Origin: Aliivibrio fischeri
GTDB taxonomy: Bacteria > Pseudomonadota > Gammaproteobacteria > Enterobacterales > Vibrionaceae
Reading direction: 5' to 3'
NCBI RefSeq assembly: GCF_009727955.1
Contig: NZ_WOBR01000004.1
Coordinates: 745,724-809,723 of the forward strand
Length of the DNA: 64,000 nucleotides
Positions within the stretch are counted from its first letter, which is position 1. Every line of letters begins with the position of its first letter. The notes under the pieces are model-generated. The model did no database searches. It was not told the origin of the DNA and was given only the letters and a program-made list of their open reading frames with translations. The position numbers were made by a program, and so were the translations under genes. Positions 45,614-55,200 of the stretch are shown in pieces.

Positions 45614-45640
45614 AAGGGACGATAAATCGTCCCTTTTTTT
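45614..45640 (+). terminator. Intrinsic terminator after sdaA
   Basis: AAGGGACGAT/ATCGTCCCTT stem with a 2-nt core loop and a seven-T tail. Confidence 0.9.
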
Positions 45641-45799
45641 ATGTCTACTAAAAAAATACTACAAAATTCAGCTATCTAAACTACAATTATCTTAAATATT
45701 TCTATTTTTTACAAAAACTTTACGCTTTCTCACCACTTCACTATTAACAATATGCTCAATTAATGTAATATTGTCATTAATGCATCAACACACAACATA

Positions 45800-46354
45800 A
45801 TGAATATGAATAAGAAAAAGCACACTCTATCTCCTAGAGCGCAAAAGTTAAGAGCTGAATGGAAAGGTATGAAAAGTGATTATCGCTTTATTTCCCATTC
45901 ATTCAATTGCGTAAAAATACATATCCATACACCTGATGATGGTATGTATAACCGCTCCGTTGGCTGCTTAAAAGAGGGCCGCGAAAAAGCATTAAAAGAA
46001 GCAGTGAAACAACGAAACAAAGTTGGTAAAGAACTATGGGGTAGCTGTTGGAATGCAGTATTAAATACACCTAGTTTGTTTGAGCGCCTTCCTCACAGCC
46101 TCGAGCCTGATATTATCACTAAAAAACGAACCCTACTCTCTGGCGAAGTAAGAACCACTGATTACTATATTGTTCGTTGGAAAGAATTAGTTGATGGTGA
46201 ATATAAGCCAAAAAGTCGCCTATTCTCTCATGGTAATGGCAACGATAAATTAAGTGCTTATACTAAAGCGAAAAAAGTAATGCTTGAAGTGAACAAAGAG
46301 TTCATTCCTATATTAAAGAAGATGGGACGCTTTAATATTATTAAAGTAGATTAA
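45800..46354 (+). CDS. Hypothetical basic protein, possible AP2-like DNA-binding repeats
   Basis: A 184-residue basic protein with many Lys/Arg. Two parts resemble each other loosely: the first (about 60-85) reads RSVGCLKEGREKALKEAVKQ, the second (about 135-165) SRLFSHGNGNDKLSAYTKAK, each a strand-like start then an Ala/Lys helix, similar to AP2-type domains. That likeness is by eye and weak. ATG 45806 is an alternative start. Isolated gene with a terminator. No metal or catalytic motif seen. Confidence 0.6.
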   Translation: MNMNKKKHTLSPRAQKLRAEWKGMKSDYRFISHSFNCVKIHIHTPDDGMYNRSVGCLKEGREKALKEAVKQRNKVGKELWGSCWNAVLNTPSLFERLPHSLEPDIITKKRTLLSGEVRTTDYYIVRWKELVDGEYKPKSRLFSHGNGNDKLSAYTKAKKVMLEVNKEFIPILKKMGRFNIIKVD

Positions 46355-46359
46355 TTACA

Positions 46360-46387
46360 AAAAAGGCGGGAATTCCCGCCATTTTTA
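46360..46387. terminator. Bidirectional terminator
   Basis: Perfect palindrome GGCGGGAATTCCCGCC (46365-46380) flanked by A-run and T-run; serves the convergent basic-protein gene and DUF2799 gene. Confidence 0.9.
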
Positions 46388-46407
46388 ATATCAAGACTAT
46401 AAATCAT

Positions 46408-46767
46408 TTACATATCTTTTGTATGTGAATGATAGCCGCGTAAGTAGTCATACTTAAAATCTTTATTTATGCTGTCACATACACCAGTATAAACCTCACC
46501 CTTCATACCCAATTCATAAGCATCTTGCTGACAATATTTCATCTGCCCATTAGCGTATCCCGCTGTATAGGCTTGATAGTTAGATACTTTTATTTGTTGA
46601 CCATCTGAAGCATTATTTAATTGCTCCTGTGTCTCTATGTTCCAACCTTTAGAGCCTCTGTCAAAACCATACTGGTTCCAATCACTATCTTGCGTTGAAG
46701 TGATTGGTGCCGTTGTAGAACAAGCAAACAACAAACAACTAAGTAATACAGTTATAAATGCTTTCAT
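46408..46767 (-). CDS. DUF2799 lipoprotein (paralogue B)
   Basis: A 119-residue lipoprotein. Lipobox LFACSTT near residues 12-18. Core YTAGYANGQMKYCQQDAY and LGMKGEVYTGVCD follow the DUF2799 spacing. AGGAG is correctly spaced from the ATG. It shares an arrangement with paralogue C, 30 nt upstream; the two form a tandem. Confidence 0.85.
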   Translation of the reverse strand: MKAFITVLLSCLLFACSTTAPITSTQDSDWNQYGFDRGSKGWNIETQEQLNNASDGQQIKVSNYQAYTAGYANGQMKYCQQDAYELGMKGEVYTGVCDSINKDFKYDYLRGYHSHTKDM

Positions 46768-46797
46768 GTAATGTCTCCTTACATCGAATGATTATTT

Positions 46798-47157
46798 TCA
46801 CATCCCATTCGCAGTTGAAAATCGACCACTGTTGTAGTCTTCTCGGAAAGTCCAATCAATCAGATCGCATATTCCGTTATATGGACCACCAGTTACACCA
46901 AGTATATATGCATTTTGCGAACAATACTCATTCTGACCTTTTTTATAACCGGTTAAGTAAGCCTGATAATTGCTCGATTTTAAATTCTGATCGTCTAGTA
47001 ACTTGTCTAATCGTGATTCTGATTGAGCTATTTGTCCCTTCATAGCCCTTTCGTAACCAAAGGTTGACCAGTCGCTATCAAGCATTGAAGTAGGTGGAGG
47101 TGTACCGGCGCATGCGGCTAGGAGTAAAGCAGAAAACGCAATAATTAGATGTTTCAT
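46798..47157 (-). CDS. DUF2799 lipoprotein (paralogue C)
   Basis: A 119-residue lipoprotein. Lipobox LAACAGT at about residues 13-19. It resembles paralogue B closely (both have SDW near 28-30, then YGFDRG/FGYERA, and SNYQAY..GY..GQ..YC). First gene of the pair. Function unknown. It lies just past the 3' end of the aromatic permease operon. Confidence 0.85.
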   Translation of the reverse strand: MKHLIIAFSALLLAACAGTPPPTSMLDSDWSTFGYERAMKGQIAQSESRLDKLLDDQNLKSSNYQAYLTGYKKGQNEYCSQNAYILGVTGGPYNGICDLIDWTFREDYNSGRFSTANGM

Positions 47158-47228
47158 AATGCTGACCTTCTACAGTTAATATTCTTTAAATACTACGTTA
47201 ACTGTATCAGGTCAGATCATAATTTCTA

Positions 47229-48395
47229 TTAAATTTGGCTAATTAATAACAACAAACCAAATAAAAGAGTTAAACCAAGAGCGAATTTATCCCCTTCAGC
47301 CGTATAGATATGAAGGTTTTGATGCACTTCTTCTGTCTCTTTCTTTCTTAATGTAACAACCATTGCTAATGGAATAAAAATAGCAAGGAAGACTAAAATT
47401 ACACCAGCATAACCCAGCACAGATAAGAATTGATCCGCAGCTAAACCAGCGCCTAACAGAGGTAGGATAAACGTACATACATATGTCACGATTTTATTAT
47501 GCGAAATCATATCTTTATTTTGATTGTATAACGCCATCGCAACACCAAGGAAAGAAGTCAATAATGCTAATGATGTGAAAATCGATAAAATGATTTCAAT
47601 GTATTCATTTTTCGCGCTGAATGTCTGGATTAAATCAGAAATATTAGAAAAGTGCGTAATCTCGTTAGCTGTTAAATTACCAACTACCGCATACAGCCAC
47701 ACCAAGTAGCAAATTAATGGGATAATTGAACCGAGTATAACCATGTTACGCAACTGCTGCTTTGTCGCCTCTTTGTTGTACGCAACAAGTGAAGGAATAA
47801 CAGGCATAGAAGCAAAGCTAGTAAACAGAATCGTGCTGGTATCAAATAACATACCTTTATCGTGATTTGTTACTTGCGATAAATTTTCCGCTGTCATACC
47901 TGGAATTAGAATGATTAAAGTCAGTACCAACATTGAAATCATGAAGAAAAACAACAGTCGATTTAACTTATCAATAATTTGTGTTCCACAAACAACAAAA
48001 GCACTCGCAAACAAGGTGAATGCAACCTGAGCAAATTCAATGCTCATTTCTACATTCATCATAGAAAATATACGTTTAATTAAATCTGCTGCACCTAAAA
48101 TATAAGCAATTAACATGCAAAATAATAAAAGGTAAAACAGAGCATTAGTAACAAGTTGACCACCTTTACCAATGGTCTTATTTGCTACAGTATTAATCCC
48201 AAACGCCAATTCCGTTTTTGAACATGCTTCTGTTAATAGCAAAGCTGCGTACGTTGTTCCTGCACAAATAACTAACATTAATAGAGTGCTATAAAACAAT
48301 CCAAACTGCGCTAATACCATAGGGATAGCTAACATCCCTGCGCCTAATGCTGTACCAGATAAAATTAACGCACTACCAAATAATTTAAAATTCAT
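47229..48395 (-). CDS. Aromatic amino acid permease (HAAAP), tandem copy 2
   Basis: A 388-residue transporter with 11 helices. It starts MNFKLFGSALILSGTALGAG and is a clear paralogue of the gene at 48507, with long identical stretches (RNMVILGS.IPL, YLVWLYAVVGNLTA, FLGVAMAL). Both also resemble TyrP/Mtr. Probably tryptophan or another aromatic substrate; the upstream trp-type operator supports tryptophan. ATG at 48395. It lies 111 nt behind copy 1 with a hairpin between them. Confidence 0.85.
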   Translation of the reverse strand: MNFKLFGSALILSGTALGAGMLAIPMVLAQFGLFYSTLLMLVICAGTTYAALLLTEACSKTELAFGINTVANKTIGKGGQLVTNALFYLLLFCMLIAYILGAADLIKRIFSMMNVEMSIEFAQVAFTLFASAFVVCGTQIIDKLNRLLFFFMISMLVLTLIILIPGMTAENLSQVTNHDKGMLFDTSTILFTSFASMPVIPSLVAYNKEATKQQLRNMVILGSIIPLICYLVWLYAVVGNLTANEITHFSNISDLIQTFSAKNEYIEIILSIFTSLALLTSFLGVAMALYNQNKDMISHNKIVTYVCTFILPLLGAGLAADQFLSVLGYAGVILVFLAIFIPLAMVVTLRKKETEEVHQNLHIYTAEGDKFALGLTLLFGLLLLISQI

Positions 48396-48457
48396 TGTAT
48401 ATCATTCTTTTTGAAACAAATTTATATCAACACTGTAACTAGGCTGTCGATATGATG

Positions 48458-48499
48458 TGCTCTTATTCATAGTATGTGACAACACCATAAATAAGAGCA
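48458..48499 (-). other. Long-loop hairpin between the tandem permeases
   Basis: Perfect 10-bp stem TGCTCTTATT/AATAAGAGCA with a 22-nt loop. It overlaps the end of copy 1 region and has no T-tract on the minus strand, so it is more likely an RNA-stability or processing element than a terminator. Confidence 0.4.
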
Positions 48500-48506
48500 T
48501 ATAAAA

Positions 48507-49661
48507 TTAGATCACTTGCGAAATCAGTAGAAAACCACCAAAAGCAAAAGAGAAAGTCAGCATAGCTACCCCACCCTCAGCAATATATGTTTTCTGAGCA
48601 TTCTCTGATTTTCTTAGTTTTACTACCATTGCAAGAGGTACAAAGACCGCTAAGAAAACTAAGATGATCCCTGCATAGCTTAAAACAGATAGGAACTGAT
48701 CAGCGGCATAAATAGCGCCAGTCAGTGGCAGAATAAAACTAATAACGTAAGTTACTACTTTGTTCTGCTTAAACATATCTTGGTTTTGAGTGAAAAGCGC
48801 CATTGCTACACCTAAGAATGAGGTTAATAAAGCAAGACCTGTAAAACCAGATAACACAACACTGATAAATGCATGTTCTGCACTAAATACAGAAATTAAT
48901 TCAGATACGTTTGTAAAATGAACTAATTGTTCAGCTGTTAGATTACCAACCACTGCGTAAAGCCATACTAGGTAACAAACTAATGGGATTAATGAACCAA
49001 GAATAACCATATTTCTCAGTTGCTTTGGTGTTGCTTCATGGTTGTAAGACACCAATGATGGAATAACAACCATAAAACCAAAACTGGTAAAAATAATTGC
49101 ACTGGTTTTAACTAAATCCGTTGTGCTTGAATTCGTCACCTGTGTCATATTCTCAAACGAGATATCAGGAACCAAAAACACCAAAGTCAAAACAAGCATT
49201 AATAACATAATGCCAAACAACACACGGTTAAGTTTATCGATAACCGCAGTTCCCGAAGCGACAATAATGCCTGCCACCAGTGTAAATGCAATCTGACTTT
49301 GAATGAGTGATAGCTCAAAACCAACACCACGGAGTAATTTATTTAGCAGATCACCCGCACCTAATATGTAAGCCATTAGTAAGCAGATTAAAAGCGCATA
49401 AAGCAGACCATTAGTAATAATTTGTCCACTTTTTCCTAAACTTTTACGAGCGATGGTGTTCATACCTAAACCACCACCAACATTAATACTCGCTTCTAGA
49501 AGCAATAAAGCAGCATATGTTGTTCCTAGACAGATAAACAACATTAAAGCGGTGCCCCAAAGCAGGCCAAATTGAGCCAATACCATTGGGATTGCCAGCA
49601 TACCAGCGCCTAACGCAGTACCTGAAATAATAAGTGAGCTTCCGATTAATTTTAAATTCAC
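48507..49661 (-). CDS. Aromatic amino acid permease (HAAAP), tandem copy 1
   Basis: A 384-residue transporter of the TyrP/Mtr family with helix 1 GTALGAGMLAIPMVLAQFG. The start is a GTG at 49661 with AAGGG seven nt upstream; no ATG is available at the right place. First gene of a two-gene operon driven from about 50 kb through a long leader carrying an operator and a short ORF. The trp-type operator makes tryptophan the most likely substrate, but this is inference. Confidence 0.88.
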   Translation of the reverse strand: MNLKLIGSSLIISGTALGAGMLAIPMVLAQFGLLWGTALMLFICLGTTYAALLLLEASINVGGGLGMNTIARKSLGKSGQIITNGLLYALLICLLMAYILGAGDLLNKLLRGVGFELSLIQSQIAFTLVAGIIVASGTAVIDKLNRVLFGIMLLMLVLTLVFLVPDISFENMTQVTNSSTTDLVKTSAIIFTSFGFMVVIPSLVSYNHEATPKQLRNMVILGSLIPLVCYLVWLYAVVGNLTAEQLVHFTNVSELISVFSAEHAFISVVLSGFTGLALLTSFLGVAMALFTQNQDMFKQNKVVTYVISFILPLTGAIYAADQFLSVLSYAGIILVFLAVFVPLAMVVKLRKSENAQKTYIAEGGVAMLTFSFAFGGFLLISQVI

Positions 49662-49774
49662 AATGTTTCCCTTACTTTTATTCGAGTTTGAGCTTTAGTT
49701 TTATTTTTTGTCAAATTCAACGCGCAAGAAATTACCCACAAAAAGATAACGCGGTTGAAATGAGAGCTAATTAA

Positions 49775-49939
49775 TTACGAATAAAAACGGAGAAATCGAA
49801 AATACGAGAAGAAGTGAAACGCGAGAAACTGAGACGAGAAAAAACGCAGAGAAAGAACAACTGATGATTTGAAACCAGTGTTATGGGGTGAACCTTCTGT
49901 AGGCTCCAACAATGGGCCTGATGTTAATTGGAAAATCAT
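49775..49939 (-). CDS. 54-codon Phe/Ser-rich leader ORF
   Basis: ATG at 49939 with AGGA seven nt upstream opens 54 codons ending TAA, 113 nt before the permease GTG. The first half is ordinary (MIFQLTSGPLLEPTEG), the second is unusual: residues 31-54 hold ten Phe plus two Tyr among Ser and Arg (RFFSSQFLAFHFFSYFRFLR, then FYS). There is no Trp. It may be an attenuation-type leader peptide, or a coding look from pyrimidine-rich RNA that could be a Rho loading site. Too short for standard gene callers. Confidence 0.5.
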   Translation of the reverse strand: MIFQLTSGPLLEPTEGSPHNTGFKSSVVLSLRFFSSQFLAFHFFSYFRFLRFYS

Positions 49940-50001
49940 GTGTACATCCTAATTAGTCACATTCCGTTTTATAATAATAGGTCGTAAATCCTTTACAGAC
50001 C

Positions 50002-50019
50002 GAACTACCAAACTAGTAG
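50002..50019. promoter_or_regulatory. trp-type (TrpR) operator
   Basis: GAACTACCAAACTAGTAG matches the E. coli trp operator core GAACTAGTTAACTAGTAC at 14 of 18 positions, with the conserved CTA(G) half-sites in the right spacing. It lies 63 nt upstream of the leader ORF start. E. coli mtr, a tryptophan permease, is also TrpR-controlled. Confidence 0.7.
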
Positions 50020-50027
50020 TCCGATCC

Positions 50028-50055
50028 ATTCTATATAATGAACTTAGCAATGCAA
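50028..50055 (-). promoter_or_regulatory. Candidate promoter of the permease leader
   Basis: On the minus strand TTGCAT (50050-50055) and TAGAAT (50028-50033) are 16 bp apart; the -10 matches 5 of 6, the -35 only 3 of 6. It would start transcription near 50021, placing the trp operator just inside the transcript and giving a leader of about 360 nt. Confidence 0.35.
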
Positions 50056-50077
50056 CCCTTAAATAAACTTGTTTCCC

Positions 50078-51487
50078 CTATCCATTAACATCAACTAAAT
50101 TATTTATCCATTTCTTACTTTTTAAACGATAGATAGAAGCAAACCACTTAAACAACGTCTCTAAAAAGAAAAGACTATAGACAACTTCAGCCGAATAACC
50201 AAAATACACGGCACCTAAAGCAGCGATAGGAATACCAAAGAACCATTGAGTTAATACGTCTTGATATAGGCAGAATTTCACATCTCCGCCAGCCCTTAAA
50301 ATACCAACCACTAATGTCGTTGGAATTGAGCGTAAAACAATACCAATACAAAGAATCGACACAAAAGTATCAGCAAGTTCGCGAGTTTCAGGTGTTAACG
50401 CAGTAAATAAATCCAATATCCATGTTTTAGATAAAAATAAACAAAAAGAAACAGCGATCGTAACCATAAAGCCGATGATCATCATCAACATCGCTTGGTA
50501 GTATACTTTGTTGTATTCTTTAGCTCCGATATGGTTACCTACTAACACACCAGATGCATTAGCTATCCCCATTAAAAAACTAAGAGACACAGCTTCTATG
50601 GGTGTCACAACCGCAAATGCAGCTAAACCTTCCGTTCCTGTTTGTCCCATAATCGCGGTATACGCAAATAACCCACCTGCCCATAATAAAAAATTGGTAG
50701 TAGTTGGTAATGCTAAGCGAATAAAAGAACGAAATTTGTCTATCTGAAGGCTTTGAATAATCTCTTTTAAACCAAACTTTAAAAGATGACTCTTCATGAT
50801 TAAATAAAGATAAAGCAAACCAACTTCAATGATAGAACTCACCACAGTAGCAATAGCCGCCCCCTTTATACCTAAAGCAGGAAAGCCTAAATACCCAAAA
50901 ATCAAAACCCAATTCAGTAGTATATTCAGAGCAATGCCTATACCACTGAAAAAAGTACTCATTCCCGGTTGCTGTATCGAACGGAAACCAGCACCAAGAC
51001 TCGCTGCAAAAGCAACCGCAAGCATGCTCCAACTGGTTATTTGAATATATTCAACACCAAGAGCTATAACACTAGGATCTTTAGATGCCAACTGCATAAC
51101 CAAACTGGCAAAAAACTGTAGAAGAAAAATAATAATCACAGCTGAGAATGTCGAAGTAAGCCAAGTTAATGCCGTCGTTTCTCTCAGACCTTTATTATTC
51201 TTCGCTCCCCAATGTTGTGCTGCTAATAATGCACCAGCTGTCGTAATACCTGTGAGGATGATGGTAGTAAAGAAGATTGCTCGGCTGCCTACACCAACAG
51301 CTGCAATGTCGGCTTCTGAGAGTTGACCGAGCATGAAAACGTCAATAAGGCTTTTACTTGAAAATAAAATACTTTGCAGAGTGATGGGGAAAGCAATAAC
51401 AAACAATCGATAAAAAAACTCACGATTTGCATGTTGTCGAACATTATAAAATAATGATTTGTTTACTGCATTCACTCTCTTCACCAC
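50078..51487 (-). CDS. MATE family efflux transporter
   Basis: A 469-residue protein with about 12 helices in two related halves. Motifs: FPITLQSILFSSKSLIDVFML at the start, GAKNNKGLRE after helix 3, and GNHIGAKEYNKVYYQAM in the second half. It exports cations or drugs by Na+/H+ antiport. The start is not certain: GTG 51487, 51484 and 51475 are all possible; no ATG is near. It ends just upstream of the permease leader region, so read-through into the permease leader is possible. Confidence 0.88.
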   Translation of the reverse strand: MVKRVNAVNKSLFYNVRQHANREFFYRLFVIAFPITLQSILFSSKSLIDVFMLGQLSEADIAAVGVGSRAIFFTTIILTGITTAGALLAAQHWGAKNNKGLRETTALTWLTSTFSAVIIIFLLQFFASLVMQLASKDPSVIALGVEYIQITSWSMLAVAFAASLGAGFRSIQQPGMSTFFSGIGIALNILLNWVLIFGYLGFPALGIKGAAIATVVSSIIEVGLLYLYLIMKSHLLKFGLKEIIQSLQIDKFRSFIRLALPTTTNFLLWAGGLFAYTAIMGQTGTEGLAAFAVVTPIEAVSLSFLMGIANASGVLVGNHIGAKEYNKVYYQAMLMMIIGFMVTIAVSFCLFLSKTWILDLFTALTPETRELADTFVSILCIGIVLRSIPTTLVVGILRAGGDVKFCLYQDVLTQWFFGIPIAALGAVYFGYSAEVVYSLFFLETLFKWFASIYRLKSKKWINNLVDVNG

Positions 51488-51642
51488 TAAATTTCAGACA
51501 TGAATTAAGTGTACAGAAAATGAGATAAATACTCATAAATGGGTATAAAAAAGGTTAACCCAGCTGCAAGAATATAAAAATTTGCCAACCTATAACTTTT
51601 GCAAATATTTTATGACTTTGTCATGACAATTAATATGAACAG

Positions 51643-51677
51643 AAAAAAGCCCCAAATCTATACATAAAATTTGAGGC
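51643..51677 (-). terminator. Intrinsic terminator for the thioesterase gene
   Basis: GCCTCAAAT/ATTTGGGGC pairing (one mismatch) with a long loop; the minus-strand end runs into a six-T tract. Confidence 0.7.
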
Positions 51678-51744
51678 TAGAGCAAAACATCGTTATCAAT
51701 ACCAATAATAATGATCAAATAATTAATGGCATTGATATCCTCTT

Positions 51745-52230
51745 TTATTTTAAATATTGAACGTGAGCTTCCATCTCTTCGCCAATCTCTTTACGCATAT
51801 TCATTAACTTAATAGCAGAATCTCTTAATTTAATGTCTTCGTCTGTCTCTGGTATCCATTCAGGCACCGATGTAGGTTTACCGTTCCCATCAACTGCCAC
51901 CATGATAACAATGCAGTGCGTCGTTAAACGGTTATTCTGCTCTTTAGGATCACTAGCTTGCACATCAATGGCAATGTGCATAGATGATTTTCCGGTATAA
52001 ATGACTTTACCGGTGACTTCGACAAGATTCCCTACAAAAATAGGCTCTACAAAACGAATACCACCGGCATATGCGGTAATACAGTACTTCCCACTCCACC
52101 CAGCAGCTGATGCGTATGCCGCTAAATCGATCCATTTCATTACTGCTCCGCCATGAACTTTACCACCAAAGTTCACATCGCCCGGTTCAGCTAAAAAGCG
52201 TAACGTTACTTCACGTTTTGTTTTACCCAT
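51745..52230 (-). CDS. Acyl-CoA thioesterase (hotdog fold)
   Basis: A 161-residue single-hotdog protein of the YciA/BACH type. The hotdog helix and active-site region is GDVNFGGKVHGGAVMKWIDL (residues about 17-36), followed by RFVEPIFVGNLVEVTGKV and SSMHIAIDV. It hydrolyses acyl-CoAs; the chain-length preference is unknown. Next to sbcC but with a 32-nt gap and no overlap. Confidence 0.85.
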   Translation of the reverse strand: MGKTKREVTLRFLAEPGDVNFGGKVHGGAVMKWIDLAAYASAAGWSGKYCITAYAGGIRFVEPIFVGNLVEVTGKVIYTGKSSMHIAIDVQASDPKEQNNRLTTHCIVIMVAVDGNGKPTSVPEWIPETDEDIKLRDSAIKLMNMRKEIGEEMEAHVQYLK

Positions 52231-52262
52231 TAAAAATTCCTTTTACTGCTCTATTTGCAAAA

Positions 52263-55200
52263 TTAACTGACTTTTTTATATTGTTTTTCTAGCTCACTCA
52301 CGCCTAATCCGCTACGTTTGGTGACTTTTATTTGAACTGGAATACGTTCTTTCATCGCTTCAATATGGCTAATTACACCGATCATTTTTCCAGATGCATT
52401 GAGATTGTCTAACGCATCAAGCGCCATATCTAGCGTTTCACTATCTAGCGTACCAAAACCTTCATCTAAGAACAGCGAATCAATACTCGTTTTGTGACTA
52501 ACAAGATCAGAAAGCGCTAACGCTAACGCCAAACTGACTAAGAAACTTTCACCACCCGATAAGGTTTTGGTGTCACGAACCACATCACCCTGCCATGTAT
52601 CCAATACTTGCAGTTCTAATCCATCACTGGCTTTACGCTTAAGCTCATAACGACCATGCAAACGCGTTAGCTGCTTATTGGCTAAATAAACGAGGTTCTC
52701 TAACGTTAACCCTTGAGCAAACTTACGGAATTTATCCCCTTTTTGCGAACCAATTAATGAATGCAGGTATTGAATATCATCGTATTCAGACTGATACGCT
52801 TCTATTGCTTCAAACAAGGTCTTTTGGTTGGTTTTACGTTCATCATCCGAACGTAAGGCTTGAGCAATCTCACCTTCACGTTTCACCAAGCTTTCAGATA
52901 ACGACTTCACTTGAGCCAATTCACTCTCAACGGTGTCTTTTGGCATTAATTGCCACTCTGTCGCTTTTGGCATTTGATAATGCTGTTCCTTCGTGTGTTT
53001 TGCGCTATCTAACAACGCACTTGTTCGTTCAATCGCTTGTTGTATTTCTGTTTTCAGATCAAGTAACTGTTGGCGTTCTTCTTCTGAAATCAAGGCTGCT
53101 TGGAACAGCTCTAGTGTTTCAAATGGACTATGCAATAATGCTTCTTTCCATACACCACTTCGCTCTGCTATTAGCTTGTCATTATTAACATGACTTTGTT
53201 TTAAGCTCGTCAACTTACCTTCTATAACTGCAAGTTCTTGTACTCGAATTTGCAGCTTTTGTTGCTCAACCTGATAGCGTTGCTCAGAATCACCCAGTTT
53301 CTCAACCATTTCAGAACGTGCGACTTTGACTTCTTGCATACCAAACAGCTCAACACGTTTTGCTTTTTGTTGTTCTAGATCTGAAATCAGTAATACGTTC
53401 TCCGCTTGAGTTGTTTTTAATTGGTTAGTTAACTCACTCAATTGCTCTGATAAATGACCATGCTCACTCTGCAGCTTTTGTTGTTGCTGAATAAACCTTT
53501 GTTGCTCCGAAATCTGTTGCTGAATACGCTGTAAATCTTGCTCTTTTTGCGTAAACCACGATTCTATTTCTGCCAATTTAGGGGCGTTAAATCCGGTTTG
53601 CTCAATTTCAGCAACCAATTGCTGTTTCAACTCAGCATCATGTTGTTGCAGTTGCTCTAATTTAACCGAATCATCAAGCTGTAACTGTGCCGCTACTTGA
53701 TGTGATTTACGATCATACTCTAATCCAGCAGTGACCGTATCAAGGCGATGTTGAGCTTGTTGTAATTGGTTTTGCTGCGCTCGGTATTTTTCATCCGCTT
53801 GGCGTACTTTTTTGACTTGTTCATTAAGTGCCGTTAACAAAGCCTCGCATTCAGCAATCGATTGATTAATCGTATCTGTGTCACCCAAACTTAATGCTAA
53901 TTGAGTAGCCTCTAACAAGATAGACCACTGCTGCTGAGTCGATTTAACAATATTTTGAAACTGCACGCACTGAGATTGGCAATGTTCTTGTTTTACTTTA
54001 AGTGAATCCAATTGCTCACGTACCGATTTGCCCTGTTCAACAATCTCTGCACGTTTTTGTTCAGCCTCTTTTTTACGCTGCATAGTGGCATTAAGATCAA
54101 GAGATTGAGATTGCTCCAACAATGGATGATGTGTTGAACCACATAGTGGGCAATCCTGATCTTTCATTAATTCAGCACGATATTTTGCTAGTTCGCCTTC
54201 TTGCTCAATTAATGTGGTTAAATCGATTACTTGTTGTTCTAGTAGCTTAAACTGCGAACCTAATTCGGCACGCTGCGCTTCCAACGTTTGAATCTCTTCA
54301 GATTGCGTTTTCTGCACAATCTCTAAGGTTTGCAGCTCTTTTATTGCTCGCAAATACTCATTGTTTGTATGAGTCAATTCAACACGATATTGATGACGAT
54401 GAGTTAGTGCTGCGACTTGCTCTGCCAGTTGTGCTTCTGTGCCTTTTTCTTGTGATTGCTGTAGTGCAAGTTCCGCAGCTTTTAACGCATCCACTTCAGT
54501 ATTAACAACAACTTGAGCTTGGTGTAGTTCCGTCTCTTTTTTCGTCATACCCGCAAGTAAAGCGTCTAGTGTGGTCTTAGCTGATGTCACTTTGCTATTT
54601 AACGCACTCACTTCTTTATCTTGCTGTAAAATATGACTAACTTGTTTCTTCCATTGACCTAAATAACGTTCAAGTTGCACATCGGATTGGTGCTTCTCAA
54701 CATAACTCGCCAACTGAACCAATTTTGCAGTCACATCAGATAACGTCACCGTTAAGTGTTGTTGCTTTTTATGCCCCTCTTCATAACGTGTCGTCAGATG
54801 GGTAATGTTCTGCTGTTTTTCCTGCGACTGTTGAGTTAATTGACTTATTGTCGTATCAAGCGGTTGTATCGAATCATTGATTAAGGCTTCTAATGCTTTA
54901 TTCTCAACCTTAACGCCATCAAACACTTGTTTTAGCTGTATAACATGAGACTCAAGCGTCAATTTATCACTTGTTTTTTGTTGATGAGATACCTCGGTTA
55001 AGCTCAATTCTTTAACCACTTCATCAAAGCGCTCTTGTGCTTCTTGCCACAGTTGATAAGGCGCACGCAGTTTTTCAGCGGGTTCACTTTGTGCTAAACG
55101 ATGTAATTGCTCGCTCGCTTGTTTTTCTTTATCCAATGCTAATTGATGATGTTCAATCGCTTGTTGATATTGCTGCTGGTTTTTAACCTCTGCGTTCCAC

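Noticed and set aside
46758-47045. 95-codon plus-strand ORF opposite the DUF2799 tandem
   Set aside because: Antisense to a well-supported lipoprotein gene, with no family resemblance or ribosome-binding site.
49981-49999. TyrR box at TGTAAAGGATTTACG in the permease leader
   Set aside because: The half-sites are separated by 3 bp, not the required 6; it more likely forms a short RNA hairpin.
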